64,000 nucleotides of DNA from Chroococcidiopsis sp. TS-821 (GTDB lineage: Bacteria > Cyanobacteriota > Cyanobacteriia > Cyanobacteriales > Chroococcidiopsidaceae). The stretch spans positions 310,001 to 374,000 of the forward strand of contig NZ_MVDI01000001.1 in the NCBI RefSeq assembly GCF_002939305.1, read 5' to 3'. The notes under the pieces are model-generated. The model did no database searches and was not told the origin of the DNA. It saw only the letters and a list, made by a program, of their open reading frames with translations. Shown here one piece after another: positions 18,813 through 27,533 of this stretch. The stretch's first letter is position 1. Each line of letters opens with the position of its first letter. Made by a program: the position numbers and the translations under genes.

Positions 18813-19622
18813 GTGCCATTAAATCCATTTTCCAGCACTGGTGTTGATTCAAGTTGTTTGCCCTCGTGGTTGCATTGGGTGGAAAGTTGCCCTAGCACAA
18901 ACACTTGGGCTATGCAGAGAGATGATTTGCGGCATGGAGAAGTTGCGTTTACGCGACAACAAACAGCGGGGCGCGGTCAACATGGGCGGACTTGGCATGC
19001 CCCCCCTGGGGTATTGACAGCTAGTTTTATTCTCGATCGCCTACACAGTTCGCAATTACCAGGACTGAGTTTAGCCGCTGGTTTAGCAGCGATCTATGCT
19101 GTGGAAGATTTACTTCCTGATTTATCTTCAAAGCTATGGCTGAAGTGGTCAAATGATGTATTGATTGAAGGGCGTAAGCTAGCAGGAATTTTGTGTGAAG
19201 CGGTAAGTCGCGGCTCTTATACTCGTGTCATTGTTGGCATTGGACTCAACCGCTGTGCTGATTTCACCCAAGCTGGCTTAGAACCCGATTTAGTTCATAG
19301 TGCTGTTAGTTTGCATCAAGTTTCAACAAGCGTGCCAGAGGAATTAGCACTGCTAGAAAGACTGCGGCACTATTTACTAGAAGTCAGCGATATTTGTCAA
19401 CGCAATGGAATTGCAGCCTTGATTCCACAGTTGCGCGATCGCGATTTTCTGTATAGTCGTCCGGTAAAGATAGAACTAGCAGGCGAGCAATTTTCCGGTC
19501 AAGCTGTCGGAATTGATGCGCGTGGTCGGTTGTTAGTACAGTTACCGACAGAAGTTAAGGCTTTGGTATCAGGACGAGTTGTCTGGTGGGGAGATAAAAC
19601 AGTGAGTTCTGTTGCTGACTGA
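18813..19622 (+). CDS. birA: Biotin-[acetyl-CoA-carboxylase] ligase
   Basis: A 269-residue catalytic-type BirA without an N-terminal HTH repressor domain. Visible motifs are STNTWA, the biotinyl-AMP loop GRGQHGRTW (about residues 54-62), KWSNDVLIEGRKLAGIL, and a small C-terminal SH3-like domain (FSGQAVGIDARGRL). It attaches biotin to carboxyl-carrier lysines, including presumably the EAMKM site of the carboxylase encoded divergently 2.2 kb away. The start is GTG 18813; no ATG precedes the conserved region. Confidence 0.9.
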   Translation: MPLNPFSSTGVDSSCLPSWLHWVESCPSTNTWAMQRDDLRHGEVAFTRQQTAGRGQHGRTWHAPPGVLTASFILDRLHSSQLPGLSLAAGLAAIYAVEDLLPDLSSKLWLKWSNDVLIEGRKLAGILCEAVSRGSYTRVIVGIGLNRCADFTQAGLEPDLVHSAVSLHQVSTSVPEELALLERLRHYLLEVSDICQRNGIAALIPQLRDRDFLYSRPVKIELAGEQFSGQAVGIDARGRLLVQLPTEVKALVSGRVVWWGDKTVSSVAD

Positions 19623-19664
19623 TAGGATCAAAATAACGATCAACAACGTTGTAGTACAGCAATT

Positions 19665-20132
19665 ATGGCACTTAGTAATGTCCGCGATCTGTATCAGCAG
19701 GTCATTTTAGAACACTATAAAAAACCTCGACACAAAGGTAAAACGAATCCAGTGCATCGCCAGCAACGCGGGCATAATCCTTCGTGCGGAGACACAATTG
19801 AACTTACCGTCCAGCTCAATGATGCTGGTGACACAATTGAAGATGTGAAATTTGAAGGCGAAGGATGTGCGATCGCAATGGCGTCAGCCGATTTAATGGC
19901 AGATGCATTGCGCGGGAAGCAAATTAGTGAAGCATTATCAATGGTGCAGCGCTTTCAAAAGATGATGAAAGGCGAAGATGAGTTTCCCAAAGAACTTCGC
20001 AAACTCAATGTGATGCAAGGTGTATCGCAGTTTCCTGTACGGATTAAATGCGCAAACCTCACGTGGCATACCTTAAAAGCTGCGTTAGAATCACCCAACA
20101 CGCATGGATTTGTTAGTAACGAAGACACGTAA
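19665..20132 (+). CDS. sufU: SufU/IscU-type iron-sulfur cluster assembly scaffold
   Basis: A 155-residue protein with the three cluster/zinc ligands of the IscU/SufU family: Cys41 in NPSCGD, Cys68 in GEGCAIAMAS and Cys129 in RIKCANLTWH. The roughly 20-residue insertion around MMKGEDEFPKEL between the second and third ligands is typical of SufU rather than IscU. SufU serves as a sulfur acceptor or scaffold with SufS. No other suf gene is adjacent. It lies 42 nt after birA on the same strand. Confidence 0.88.
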   Translation: MALSNVRDLYQQVILEHYKKPRHKGKTNPVHRQQRGHNPSCGDTIELTVQLNDAGDTIEDVKFEGEGCAIAMASADLMADALRGKQISEALSMVQRFQKMMKGEDEFPKELRKLNVMQGVSQFPVRIKCANLTWHTLKAALESPNTHGFVSNEDT

Positions 20133-20142
20133 AATATGATAC

Positions 20143-20213
20143 GTTTGACCTTTAAACATCATCATCCGCAGGTAGCTCATAGTTAGTTACCGAGTAGATG
20201 AACGCGGTCAAAC
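20143..20213 (+). other. Inverted repeat in the sufU 3' region
   Basis: GTTTGACC (20143-20150) and GGTCAAAC (20206-20213) are perfect inverted repeats flanking about 55 nt, which include a smaller GGTA...TACC pairing. There is no U-tract directly after it. It may be a 3'-UTR structure or part of a small RNA. Confidence 0.3.
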
Positions 20214-20257
20214 ATCATACGTGTTGACATTAGGTACTGGGAAGTTGAGCAATATTC

Positions 20258-20287
20258 TTACCAATTACCAGTTACCAATGACCAACC
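20258..20287 (+). repeat. TTACCAATTACCAGTTACC heptad-type tandem repeat
   Basis: Degenerate 7-nt units of the (C/G)ATTACC type, a short tandemly repeated repetitive sequence class common in cyanobacteria. The same family occurs at 26042-26127, 28023-28055 and 31066-31090. Confidence 0.75.
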
Positions 20288-20354
20288 TTTTTTAGTTACG
20301 TTTATTTTCCCCTGCTTGACAGCTAATTGCCTTATATTACACTTCATCAACGTC

Positions 20355-20873
20355 ATGCTCACAACAGCTGAATTTTTTCAACTTACGCAATGGGCAGGTA
20401 TTACGACACTGATTGTCGCGGTGTTAGCGATCGCGGGCTTTATCTTTAAGTGGGGCGTTCGGTTTCAGTTGGTGGGAGTTACCGGCTTCATGGCGGTACT
20501 GACAGGAGGTTTATTTGCGTTGAGTTTAGTTCCAATTGTCCGTACAGTAGTTCCTGGTGCGGTACGGTATTCTGTCGTTTACGACAATGGAGCAACGCAA
20601 GCCGTCATTTCAGTACCGCCAACAATTACTGAAACAGAATTAGAAGCGACGCTACGGCAAGCAGCTAGCGATTTATATTCCTACGGTCGTCTCGGTCGCG
20701 AACAAGACCAACTCAACATCCGCGCGCGAACTGTCATTCATCCTGAACCTGGCGTTTCCCAACCGTTGTACTTAGGTGACGTTAAGCGATCGCTGCGCAA
20801 TCGCGAAGACGAACAAATCCAAATTGAAATTTTTTCGGATAAATTCGCCAAATTACCAAAATCCTCAGCATAA
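20355..20873 (+). CDS. ycf51: Ycf51 family protein (DUF2518)
   Basis: A 172-residue membrane protein starting at ATG 20355; the upstream in-frame start at 20316 adds non-conserved residues. Two transmembrane segments lie near residues 12-32 and 40-60. A soluble domain with a TQAVISVPPTITETELEATL region and LYSYGRLGR follows. Ycf51 is conserved in cyanobacteria and some plastids with unknown function. It is followed after 23 nt by the iron-alcohol-dehydrogenase gene. Confidence 0.82.
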   Translation: MLTTAEFFQLTQWAGITTLIVAVLAIAGFIFKWGVRFQLVGVTGFMAVLTGGLFALSLVPIVRTVVPGAVRYSVVYDNGATQAVISVPPTITETELEATLRQAASDLYSYGRLGREQDQLNIRARTVIHPEPGVSQPLYLGDVKRSLRNREDEQIQIEIFSDKFAKLPKSSA

Positions 20874-20896
20874 TTTTTCAGATAAACTAAGCATCG

Positions 20897-22060
20897 ATGA
20901 CTCAAACGACACAAACTGCTACTAATAATGTCCTAACGTTGGCTGTTGCACCCGCACGCGTGTTGCGCGGCACACAGATTTTGTCGCAATCAGGAGCAGA
21001 AATCGCCCAACTGGGTAGGCGTCCGTTAGTTGTTGGCGGCGATCGCACGCTGGCTGTCACCTTACCACTACTGCAACCCGTATTAGAACAGCAGCAATTA
21101 CAAGTGGCAACGGCTGATTATGGTTGTGATTCGAGTGAAGCAAGTTTAGCCGCGCTTAAACAAGCAGTAGCCGCGCATCAAGCCGATTTGATCGTTGGTG
21201 CAGGAGGTGGTAAAGCCCTTGATGCAGCCAAATTACTTGCGCATCAGTGCAACTTACCTGTGGTGACAATTCCGACATCAGCAGCAACGTGTGCTGCATG
21301 GACAGCACTTTCTAATATTTACACCGATCGAGGCGGCTTTCTCTATGATGTTAGTTTGTCGCGGTGTCCCGATTTGGTACTCCTCGATTATGACTTGATT
21401 CAGACAGCACCGCAGCGTACCTTAGTTGCTGGAATTGGCGATGCTTTAGCAAAGTGGTACGAAGCCTCTGTGAGTAGTGCTGCTTCTGAAGATACTTTAA
21501 CCATCGCTGCTGTACAACAAGCACGAGTCTTACGCGATATTTTGTTCCAAAAATCTGTCGCCGCCCTGCAAGCACCAGGAAGCGCGGTATGGCGTGAAGT
21601 TGTCGATGCTACTGTATTACTTGCTGGTGTTGTTGGGGGACTTGGTGGCGCGCAATGTCGGACTGTCGCCGCCCACGCGGTACACAATGGATTGACGCAT
21701 CTACACATCCATCACAGCATTCATGGTGAAAAAGTTGCGTATGGAATTTTGGTACAACTGCGCTTAGAAGAAATGCTGCAAGGCAATCAACTTGCGGCTA
21801 CCGCACGGCAACAATTACTCAAATTTTATGACGAAATTAAATTACCAAAAACGTTAAATGAATTGGGCATGGGGGGTATTACAATAGAAGACCTGCAAAG
21901 GTGTGTTGAAATAGCCTGCGCTCCGCAGTCGGATATTCACCGATTACCCTTTAAAGTTGCACCTGAACAACTGATGGCGGCGATGGTTTCGACAACAGCA
22001 CCGATGAGTAATTCCGTCAATCCTTCTGTGAGGATGATTCCCGATGAGGTAACTGAATGA
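20897..22060 (+). CDS. Iron-containing alcohol dehydrogenase family protein, glycerol-dehydrogenase-like
   Basis: A 387-residue protein. The nucleotide-binding motif GAGGGKALDAAKL and the metal site HAVHNGLTHL with later HSIHGEKVAYG are typical of GldA-type group-III dehydrogenases, which oxidise glycerol or related diols with NAD. The stop overlaps the next gene's start by 4 nt (ATGA), indicating translational coupling with an aminotransferase. That neighbour suggests a biosynthetic rather than a glycerol-degrading role, but the substrate is unknown. Confidence 0.82.
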   Translation: MTQTTQTATNNVLTLAVAPARVLRGTQILSQSGAEIAQLGRRPLVVGGDRTLAVTLPLLQPVLEQQQLQVATADYGCDSSEASLAALKQAVAAHQADLIVGAGGGKALDAAKLLAHQCNLPVVTIPTSAATCAAWTALSNIYTDRGGFLYDVSLSRCPDLVLLDYDLIQTAPQRTLVAGIGDALAKWYEASVSSAASEDTLTIAAVQQARVLRDILFQKSVAALQAPGSAVWREVVDATVLLAGVVGGLGGAQCRTVAAHAVHNGLTHLHIHHSIHGEKVAYGILVQLRLEEMLQGNQLAATARQQLLKFYDEIKLPKTLNELGMGGITIEDLQRCVEIACAPQSDIHRLPFKVAPEQLMAAMVSTTAPMSNSVNPSVRMIPDEVTE

Positions 22061-23277
22061 GTTTGAATTGGATTCCAGCCGATCGCGTCCAAAAATTGCC
22101 CCCGTACGTGTTTGCCCGCTTAGACGAACTCAAAGCCAAAGCGCGGGAACAAGGGCTGGATTTAATTGATTTGGGTATGGGAAACCCTGATGGCGCGACA
22201 CCGCAGCCTGTCGTAGAAGCGGCGATCGCAGCCTTGCAAAATTCAAAAAATCACGGTTATCCTCCCTTTGAAGGAACCGCAAGCTTCCGCCGCGCGATTA
22301 CCGATTGGTATCATCGTCGTTATGCGGTGAAACTCGATCCTGATAGTGAAGCCTTACCGTTACTCGGTTCCAAAGAAGGACTAGGACACTTAGCGATCGC
22401 TTATATCAATCCTGGCGACGTTGTTTTAGTACCTTCTCCCGCTTATCCCGCACATTTTCGCGCCCCTGTAATTGCAGGTGGTGATGTTTATAGCTTAAAT
22501 TTGTCACCCGAAAACGATTGGCTGATTGACTTATCTAAAATTCCCGAAGCCGTTGCCCAAAAAGCTAAAATTTTATATTTCAATTATCCCAGCAACCCCA
22601 CTGGAGCGACTGCACCCAGGGAATTTTTTACAGAAATTGTCGCCTTCGCCCGCAAATACGAAATTCTATTAGTTCACGATTTGTGCTACGCCGAACTTGC
22701 CTTTGACGGTTATCAACCTACGAGTTTACTCGAAATTCCTGGTGCAAAAGAAATCGGCGTCGAATTTCATACACTTTCTAAAACATACAACATGGCAGGC
22801 TGGCGCGTTGGCTTTGTTGTGGGAAATCGCCACATTATTCAAGGTTTACGCACGCTTAAAACTAATTTAGACTACGGGATTTTCGCCGCACTGCAAACCG
22901 CAGCCGAAACCGCACTTCAACTCCCTGATGTGTACTTACACGAAGTCCAACAACGCTACCAACAACGCCGCGATTTCCTGATTAAGGGACTCGCCGAACT
23001 CGGTTGGAATATTCCCAAAACTAAAGCAACAATGTATCTGTGGGTTCCTTGTCCTAAAGATACCACTTCCACAAACTTCGCGCTCGATGTATTACAGCAA
23101 ACTGGCGTTGTCGTCACTCCAGGAAACGCCTTTGGTGCTGCGGGTGAAGGTTACGTACGCATTAGTTTAATAGCAGAGTGCGATCGCCTGCAAGAAGTAT
23201 TGAATCGCTTCAAACAAGCTGGAATTTGCTACATGGAAGGAGTCAGAGGTCAGGGGTCAGAGGTCAGGATAGGATAA
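22057..23277 (+). CDS. Class I/II PLP-dependent aminotransferase, possibly LL-diaminopimelate aminotransferase
   Basis: A 406-residue fold-type-I aminotransferase. Key motifs are LIDLGMGNPDG, YFNYPSNPTGA, HDLCYAEL, the PLP lysine in LSKTYNMAGWRVGF, and the C-terminal Arg in GYVRISLI. Cyanobacterial proteins of this kind are annotated as aspartate or LL-diaminopimelate aminotransferases. Its start overlaps the upstream dehydrogenase by 4 nt. The final residues (EGVRGQGSEVRIG) are translated from a dispersed GGTCAGAGGTCAG repeat, so the native C-terminus has probably been replaced. Confidence 0.85.
   Translation: MSLNWIPADRVQKLPPYVFARLDELKAKAREQGLDLIDLGMGNPDGATPQPVVEAAIAALQNSKNHGYPPFEGTASFRRAITDWYHRRYAVKLDPDSEALPLLGSKEGLGHLAIAYINPGDVVLVPSPAYPAHFRAPVIAGGDVYSLNLSPENDWLIDLSKIPEAVAQKAKILYFNYPSNPTGATAPREFFTEIVAFARKYEILLVHDLCYAELAFDGYQPTSLLEIPGAKEIGVEFHTLSKTYNMAGWRVGFVVGNRHIIQGLRTLKTNLDYGIFAALQTAAETALQLPDVYLHEVQQRYQQRRDFLIKGLAELGWNIPKTKATMYLWVPCPKDTTSTNFALDVLQQTGVVVTPGNAFGAAGEGYVRISLIAECDRLQEVLNRFKQAGICYMEGVRGQGSEVRIG
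23241..23269 (+). repeat. GGTCAGAGGTCAGG dispersed repeat within a gene end
   Basis: Tandem GTCAGAGG/GTCAGGG units. The same family appears as TGACCTCTGAC-like sequence near 893-905, 1364-1378, 8199-8215, 17584-17596, 51529-51545, 53734-53750 and 59038-59048. Here it forms the last codons of the aminotransferase gene. Confidence 0.7.
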
Positions 23278-23329
23278 AAATTCTCTCGATACCTCTATCC
23301 TTTGAGTCCTTTAAGCCTCTGTGGTTCGT

Positions 23330-24256
23330 TCAGAAAATCTCTCGCACGACCTGCTGCGAAATAAACGGTAAAAGCTGCTGATTTTGACAGTGTGCTTTAC
23401 CCTCAACAAACACCACCAAAAGAAAAGGCTGCTTTCCAGGAATCTCAACATAAGCCGCATCGTTACGCACTTGAGATGTCCACCCAGCCTTAGACCATAA
23501 CTGTGCATTATCTGGTAAACCCGCACCCAAAAAACCCGTCACCTGATTTTCTTCCACATCCGTCGCCAAATCTTTGAGGTCGCGTTGCAGTAAAGTCATC
23601 ATCGCCTGCGATCGCTCGCGGGATACCGCCACGCCACCCACAATACTGTGCAATAACCGCGCCGTCGCGTTCGTTGTCAGCATATTGCGATTTTGCATCA
23701 TCTCGCCCAAAAATATTCGCTCGCGCCCGTAAGGACCTTCACACCAAGTTTTTTGATTGACGTTAATCTTTTCAATTTCTTCCCAGCCCAACGACTGAAA
23801 GTAGCGGTTGACGATATTACGCTGCGATTTCCAAGTTTCGAATGGTCCTGGTGGTAATTCGGGACCACTTGTCGTCCCACTCAACACGTCTACAACTAAA
23901 CTGGTGGCATCGTTACTCGAATCCACAATCATGTCACGTATGGCACGTTCTAACTCACTCGTAGTCTGCACCATGCCATTTTCTAACCATTCGTGGATCG
24001 CGACAAGATAGAATAATTTGACGACGCTTGCTGGATAAATTCGTTCGTCGCCACGATAACTAAATCCTCGCACTTGGTAATTCCAAAAAGCGTTAGGGCT
24101 TAAAGCCCCGCCAGTGTTGACTGGAACTGGAGAGTCGTAGACAATCCAAGTCAAAGCTAAAGAATTTTGCGGCAATTGCGGAAATTCTTTCCAAGTTGCT
24201 TGTAAAATGCGATCGCCAAGATTTTTTAGTTGTTCGTCTTGTAAGAAAAAAGTCAT
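23330..24256 (-). CDS. Serine hydrolase, class A beta-lactamase-related
   Basis: A 308-residue protein. The SxxK tetrad (Ser77-Val-Val-Lys80, in YPASVVKLFYL), an SSN element (SDN equivalent, in DSSNDATS) and a SKAG box (KTG equivalent, in WSKAGWTSQ) place it in the penicillin-recognising serine hydrolases near class A beta-lactamases. No export signal is visible, and the motifs deviate from resistance enzymes. It may be a cytosolic esterase or peptidase, so resistance should not be inferred. ATG 24256 is chosen over TTG 24265. Confidence 0.75.
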   Translation of the reverse strand: MTFFLQDEQLKNLGDRILQATWKEFPQLPQNSLALTWIVYDSPVPVNTGGALSPNAFWNYQVRGFSYRGDERIYPASVVKLFYLVAIHEWLENGMVQTTSELERAIRDMIVDSSNDATSLVVDVLSGTTSGPELPPGPFETWKSQRNIVNRYFQSLGWEEIEKINVNQKTWCEGPYGRERIFLGEMMQNRNMLTTNATARLLHSIVGGVAVSRERSQAMMTLLQRDLKDLATDVEENQVTGFLGAGLPDNAQLWSKAGWTSQVRNDAAYVEIPGKQPFLLVVFVEGKAHCQNQQLLPFISQQVVREIF

Positions 24257-24318
24257 AACTCGCAATTAGCTTTTAAGTTAGAACTAGATTATAAGAATTG
24301 GGTCAGAAAGCAGCAAAA

Positions 24319-25014
24319 ATGACCGCAACAGAGTTACAAGTTACTGAATATGAGTGTCAAACGCATCTGAATATTTATGATTCTCCACAATGCGATCGCT
24401 TGGCAACACAAGCAGCTAAAGGGCGACATTTACGAGTAGTATCGCAACAAAAGTCTGCGATCGCGGTATGTTTGTGTGAAGATGACTATCCTGGCTGGCT
24501 TTCACTTGCGGATGTTGGCAAATTACAAGTGGCAACGCAACTGTATGAAGCTAAGGTTGTAACAAAAGCAGAAATTAGAAAGTTAATTCCGCAAGCGATC
24601 GAGTTTACGCAGGCGGCGATGCAGCAGCCCAATTACTACCTTTGGGGTGGTACTGTAGGACCTAATTACGATTGTTCGGGTTTGATGCAGGCGGCGTTTG
24701 CTTCTGTTGGGGTGTGGTTGCCGAGGGATGCGTATCAGCAAGAGGCGTTTACGCTAGCAATTACGGTAGAGGAAATGATGCCAGGGGATTTAGTGTTTTT
24801 TGGCGTTGAGAAGGCAACTCATGTCGGGCTTTATTTGGGAGATGGTTATTACATCCATAGTTCTGGGGAGAAGATGGGGCGTAATGGTATTGGTATTGAT
24901 CGGTTGTCGGAACACGGGGATGCAGTGAGTCGATCGTATTATCAGCAGTTGAGAGGTCTGGGAAGGATTATTGAAAGTTATAAACCACGAAGACGCAAAG
25001 GACACGAAGGGTAG
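24319..25014 (+). CDS. NlpC/P60 family cell-wall peptidase
   Basis: A 231-residue protein with an N-terminal SH3-like domain (residues 1-75) and a C-terminal NlpC/P60 domain. The catalytic Cys119 is in NYDCSGLMQ and His168 in ATHVGLYLG; a third His is in YIHSSG. This architecture is the cyanobacterial gamma-D-glutamyl-diamino-acid endopeptidase type that cuts peptidoglycan stem peptides. The last ten residues (KPRRRKGHEG) coincide with a dispersed ACCACGAAGACGCAAAG repeat and look foreign. ATG 24319 is preferred to TTG 24298. The next gene begins directly after the stop. Confidence 0.88.
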   Translation: MTATELQVTEYECQTHLNIYDSPQCDRLATQAAKGRHLRVVSQQKSAIAVCLCEDDYPGWLSLADVGKLQVATQLYEAKVVTKAEIRKLIPQAIEFTQAAMQQPNYYLWGGTVGPNYDCSGLMQAAFASVGVWLPRDAYQQEAFTLAITVEEMMPGDLVFFGVEKATHVGLYLGDGYYIHSSGEKMGRNGIGIDRLSEHGDAVSRSYYQQLRGLGRIIESYKPRRRKGHEG

Positions 25015-26025
25015 ATGAAAGGTATTGTTGTGGCGGGGAGTGTGGAACAGAATGGGTTTTCAACAGAGAGTAACCCTGATGTTTCGGTGGTGGTGCCGGT
25101 TTATAACGAGGTGGAGAGTTTGCCGCATTTGATTGAGGCGATCGCTGCGAGTTTGAAACAGTCGCGGTACAGTTATGAAATTATTTGTGTGGATGATGGT
25201 TCGCGCGATGGTTCGGCACAGTGGTTGAAACAGCAAGCGTTGTTGCGTTCTGATTTGCGGGCGGTGTTGTTGCGGCGCAATTACGGACAAACGGCGGCGA
25301 TGGCTGCGGGGTTTAATTACGCTGTGGGTAGGGCGATCGTCACATTAGATGGTGACTTGCAGAACGACCCAGCGGATATTCCGTTGTTGCTTGCTAAGTT
25401 GGAGGAAGGGTATGACTTGGTGAGTGGTTGGCGGCACAAACGGCAGGATGCGGCTTTAACACGATTGTTGCCTTCTAAAATTGCGAATTGGTTGATTGGG
25501 CGAGTAACTGGGGTGCAGTTGCACGATTATGGATGTTCTTTAAAAGCATATAATGCGGAACTTGTCAAGGACATGCATTTATATGGCGAGTTACACCGCT
25601 TTCTACCAGCATTGGCGTTTATTGAGGGCGCGCGAATTACCGAGTTACCTGTACGTCACCATGCGCGGCGGTTTGGTAAGAGTAAGTATGGCTTGTGGCG
25701 CACGTTTCGCGTGTTGATGGATTTACTTACAATCTGGTTTATGAAAACGTTCCTGACGCGCCCGATGCACGTTTTTGGTTTGTTCGGGCTAATTTCGATG
25801 CTGTTGGGAACGGCGATCGGTTTGTATTTAACGTTTTTGAAGTTGGGTTTAGGGCAGAGTATTGGGAATCGTCCGCTGTTGATTTTGGCGGTTGTGTTGT
25901 TTATCGCTGGAGTGCAACTCTTGTGTTTTGGGTTGTTGGCAGAGTTGTTGATGCGTACTTACCACGAATCGCAAGGACGACCTATCTATCGCGTGCGAGA
26001 GGTTGTGGGCAAAAATATTAAGTAA
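25015..26025 (+). CDS. Family 2 glycosyltransferase, polyprenyl-phosphate type
   Basis: A 336-residue protein. The GT-A domain starts DVSVVVPVYNEVESLP, with VDDGSRDGS and the metal site LDGDLQNDP, and GWRHKRQD in the acceptor region. Two C-terminal transmembrane helices lie near residues 245-275 and 285-315. This DPM1/ArnC/GtrB-like architecture transfers a sugar from a nucleotide donor to undecaprenyl phosphate at the inner membrane. The ATG is adjacent to the stop of the NlpC/P60 gene, so the two envelope genes are coupled. The sugar is unknown. Confidence 0.88.
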   Translation: MKGIVVAGSVEQNGFSTESNPDVSVVVPVYNEVESLPHLIEAIAASLKQSRYSYEIICVDDGSRDGSAQWLKQQALLRSDLRAVLLRRNYGQTAAMAAGFNYAVGRAIVTLDGDLQNDPADIPLLLAKLEEGYDLVSGWRHKRQDAALTRLLPSKIANWLIGRVTGVQLHDYGCSLKAYNAELVKDMHLYGELHRFLPALAFIEGARITELPVRHHARRFGKSKYGLWRTFRVLMDLLTIWFMKTFLTRPMHVFGLFGLISMLLGTAIGLYLTFLKLGLGQSIGNRPLLILAVVLFIAGVQLLCFGLLAELLMRTYHESQGRPIYRVREVVGKNIK

Positions 26026-26041
26026 AGTAACAATGGGATGT

Positions 26042-26127
26042 GGGGAATAGGTAATGGGTAATCGGTAATGGGGAATGGGTAATAGTATTCTTGCCAATTA
26101 CCAATTACCAGTTACCAATAACCAGCC
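26042..26127 (+). repeat. GGTAATGGG / CCAATTACC repeat array, inverted
   Basis: The first half has GGTAATGGGTAATCGGTAATGG-type units on the plus strand. The second half has TTGCCAATTACCAATTACCAGTT-type units, the same family inverted. The two halves could form a long hairpin between two co-oriented genes. Confidence 0.75.
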
Positions 26128-26174
26128 TGGAAGTAAAACCTACGTATCTAACCACTTTACTTACTAGTTGAACT

Positions 26175-27398
26175 TTGAACGTTTTTCAGACGCTTGATTC
26201 TCAACCGCGCCGTAACTTGCAGTTTCTTTTTATTGCGGGTTTATTATTTTGGTCGAGTTTGGCTTCGTTATTGCCAACATTACCACTTTATATCAACGAT
26301 ATCGGTGGGACGCCGCAGCAGATTGGCGTTGTCATGGGCAGTTTTGCGATTGGGTTGTTAACTATGCGTCCTTGGTTGGCGCAGCTGGCGGACTTGCGCA
26401 GTCGTAAATTGGTGTTAATCATTGCCCTGAGTGCGGTTGCTTTAGCCCCGTTGGGTTACTTGATGGTAAAATCCTTGTGGCTACTAATGGTGATTCGTGC
26501 ATTTCATGGCATTAGTATTGCCGCTTATTCGAGTGGGTATACTACCTTAGTTGCAGACATCGCCCCAGCGAAAAGTCGCGGTGCAATTATTGGTGGTATG
26601 AGTTTAGTCAATCCATTGGGGATGGCAATAGGTCCTGCTTTAGGCGGTTATTTACAAGCAAGTGTTGGTTACACCGCCTTGTTTTTGCTGTCTTCAGGCT
26701 TGGGAATGTTGGGGATAGTGTTTGCATCTCAAGTTGTGAATCCAGTCGCTAATTTGCTGAAACAGCAAGCAGCGGATAACCGCTTTTGGCAGCTGTTGGG
26801 TAGTCCCCGCATTCGGACTTTAGCACTGATATTGCTTTTGGTTGGGTTGGCGTTTGGTACTTTGAGTACGTTTGTGCCATTGTATATTCAATCGATTGGT
26901 GTGGAGCTTAATGTCGGTTTATTTTATACAGCAGCAGCGATCGCGAGTTTTACGATCCGCATTCCTACAGGAAGGGCAAGCGATCGCTACGGACGAGGTT
27001 TATTTATTACGCTTAGCTTAATTTTTTATACTCTATCAATGTTGCTGTTGTGGTTTGCGAATAGTGCTAGTGCGTTTTTAATTGCTGGTTCTGTTGAAGG
27101 CTTAGGTGCTGGTATTTTAATTCCGATGGTGGCTACAGTCGTTGCCGATCGCGCGCTACCACAAGAACGCGGACGAATGTTTGGCTTGTGTATGGTGGGG
27201 TTCGATGTCGGAATTGCAGTAGCAGGACCTGTGTTAGGGGCAGTTGCCCAGCAAATTGGTTATCGCCATCTTTTCGGTGTTGCGGCAAGCTTAACGGCGC
27301 TGGCGATCGTTGTTTTCCTGACACAATCGAGTAAAGATATCCCGCATTCTCTACGCTTTGCACTAGGTAAAGGTAAAGATGTTTATGCATTAAGGTAA
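26175..27398 (+). CDS. MFS transporter
   Basis: A 407-residue protein with about 12 hydrophobic segments. The MFS loop-2 motif appears as LAQLADLRSRKLVL and its second-half counterpart as GRASDRYGRGLFITL. It resembles cyanobacterial drug/metabolite MFS permeases; the substrate cannot be predicted. The apparent start is TTG 26175, because no ATG or GTG precedes the first membrane segment in frame. The next feature is tRNA-Arg on the other strand, 6 nt past the stop. Confidence 0.85.
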   Translation: MNVFQTLDSQPRRNLQFLFIAGLLFWSSLASLLPTLPLYINDIGGTPQQIGVVMGSFAIGLLTMRPWLAQLADLRSRKLVLIIALSAVALAPLGYLMVKSLWLLMVIRAFHGISIAAYSSGYTTLVADIAPAKSRGAIIGGMSLVNPLGMAIGPALGGYLQASVGYTALFLLSSGLGMLGIVFASQVVNPVANLLKQQAADNRFWQLLGSPRIRTLALILLLVGLAFGTLSTFVPLYIQSIGVELNVGLFYTAAAIASFTIRIPTGRASDRYGRGLFITLSLIFYTLSMLLLWFANSASAFLIAGSVEGLGAGILIPMVATVVADRALPQERGRMFGLCMVGFDVGIAVAGPVLGAVAQQIGYRHLFGVAASLTALAIVVFLTQSSKDIPHSLRFALGKGKDVYALR

Positions 27399-27404
27399 AT
27401 AAAA

Positions 27405-27478
27405 CGGGCGAGGAGGGATTCGAACCCCCGACACCGTGGTCCGTAGCCACGTGCTCTAGTCCACTGAGCTACACGCCC
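27405..27478 (-). tRNA. tRNA-Arg (ACG)
   Basis: The minus strand begins GGGCGTG and ends CTCGCCC plus discriminator G. The acceptor stem has one U-U mismatch. The D-arm is GCTCAGTGGACTAGAGC, the anticodon loop CTACGGA (anticodon ACG) and the T-arm GGGGGTTCGAATCCC. The length is 74 nt and CCA is not encoded. Confidence 0.94.
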
Positions 27479-27533
27479 TTAAAAGCTGTTCGCTTTGTTC
27501 TCGCGAGTATCTATACTATCACGAAAAAGTGAA

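Noticed and set aside
23330-24256. Antibiotic-resistance beta-lactamase
   Set aside because: Motifs are SVVK/SSN/KAG rather than canonical SxxK/SDN/KTG, and no export signal is visible. A resistance role is not supported.
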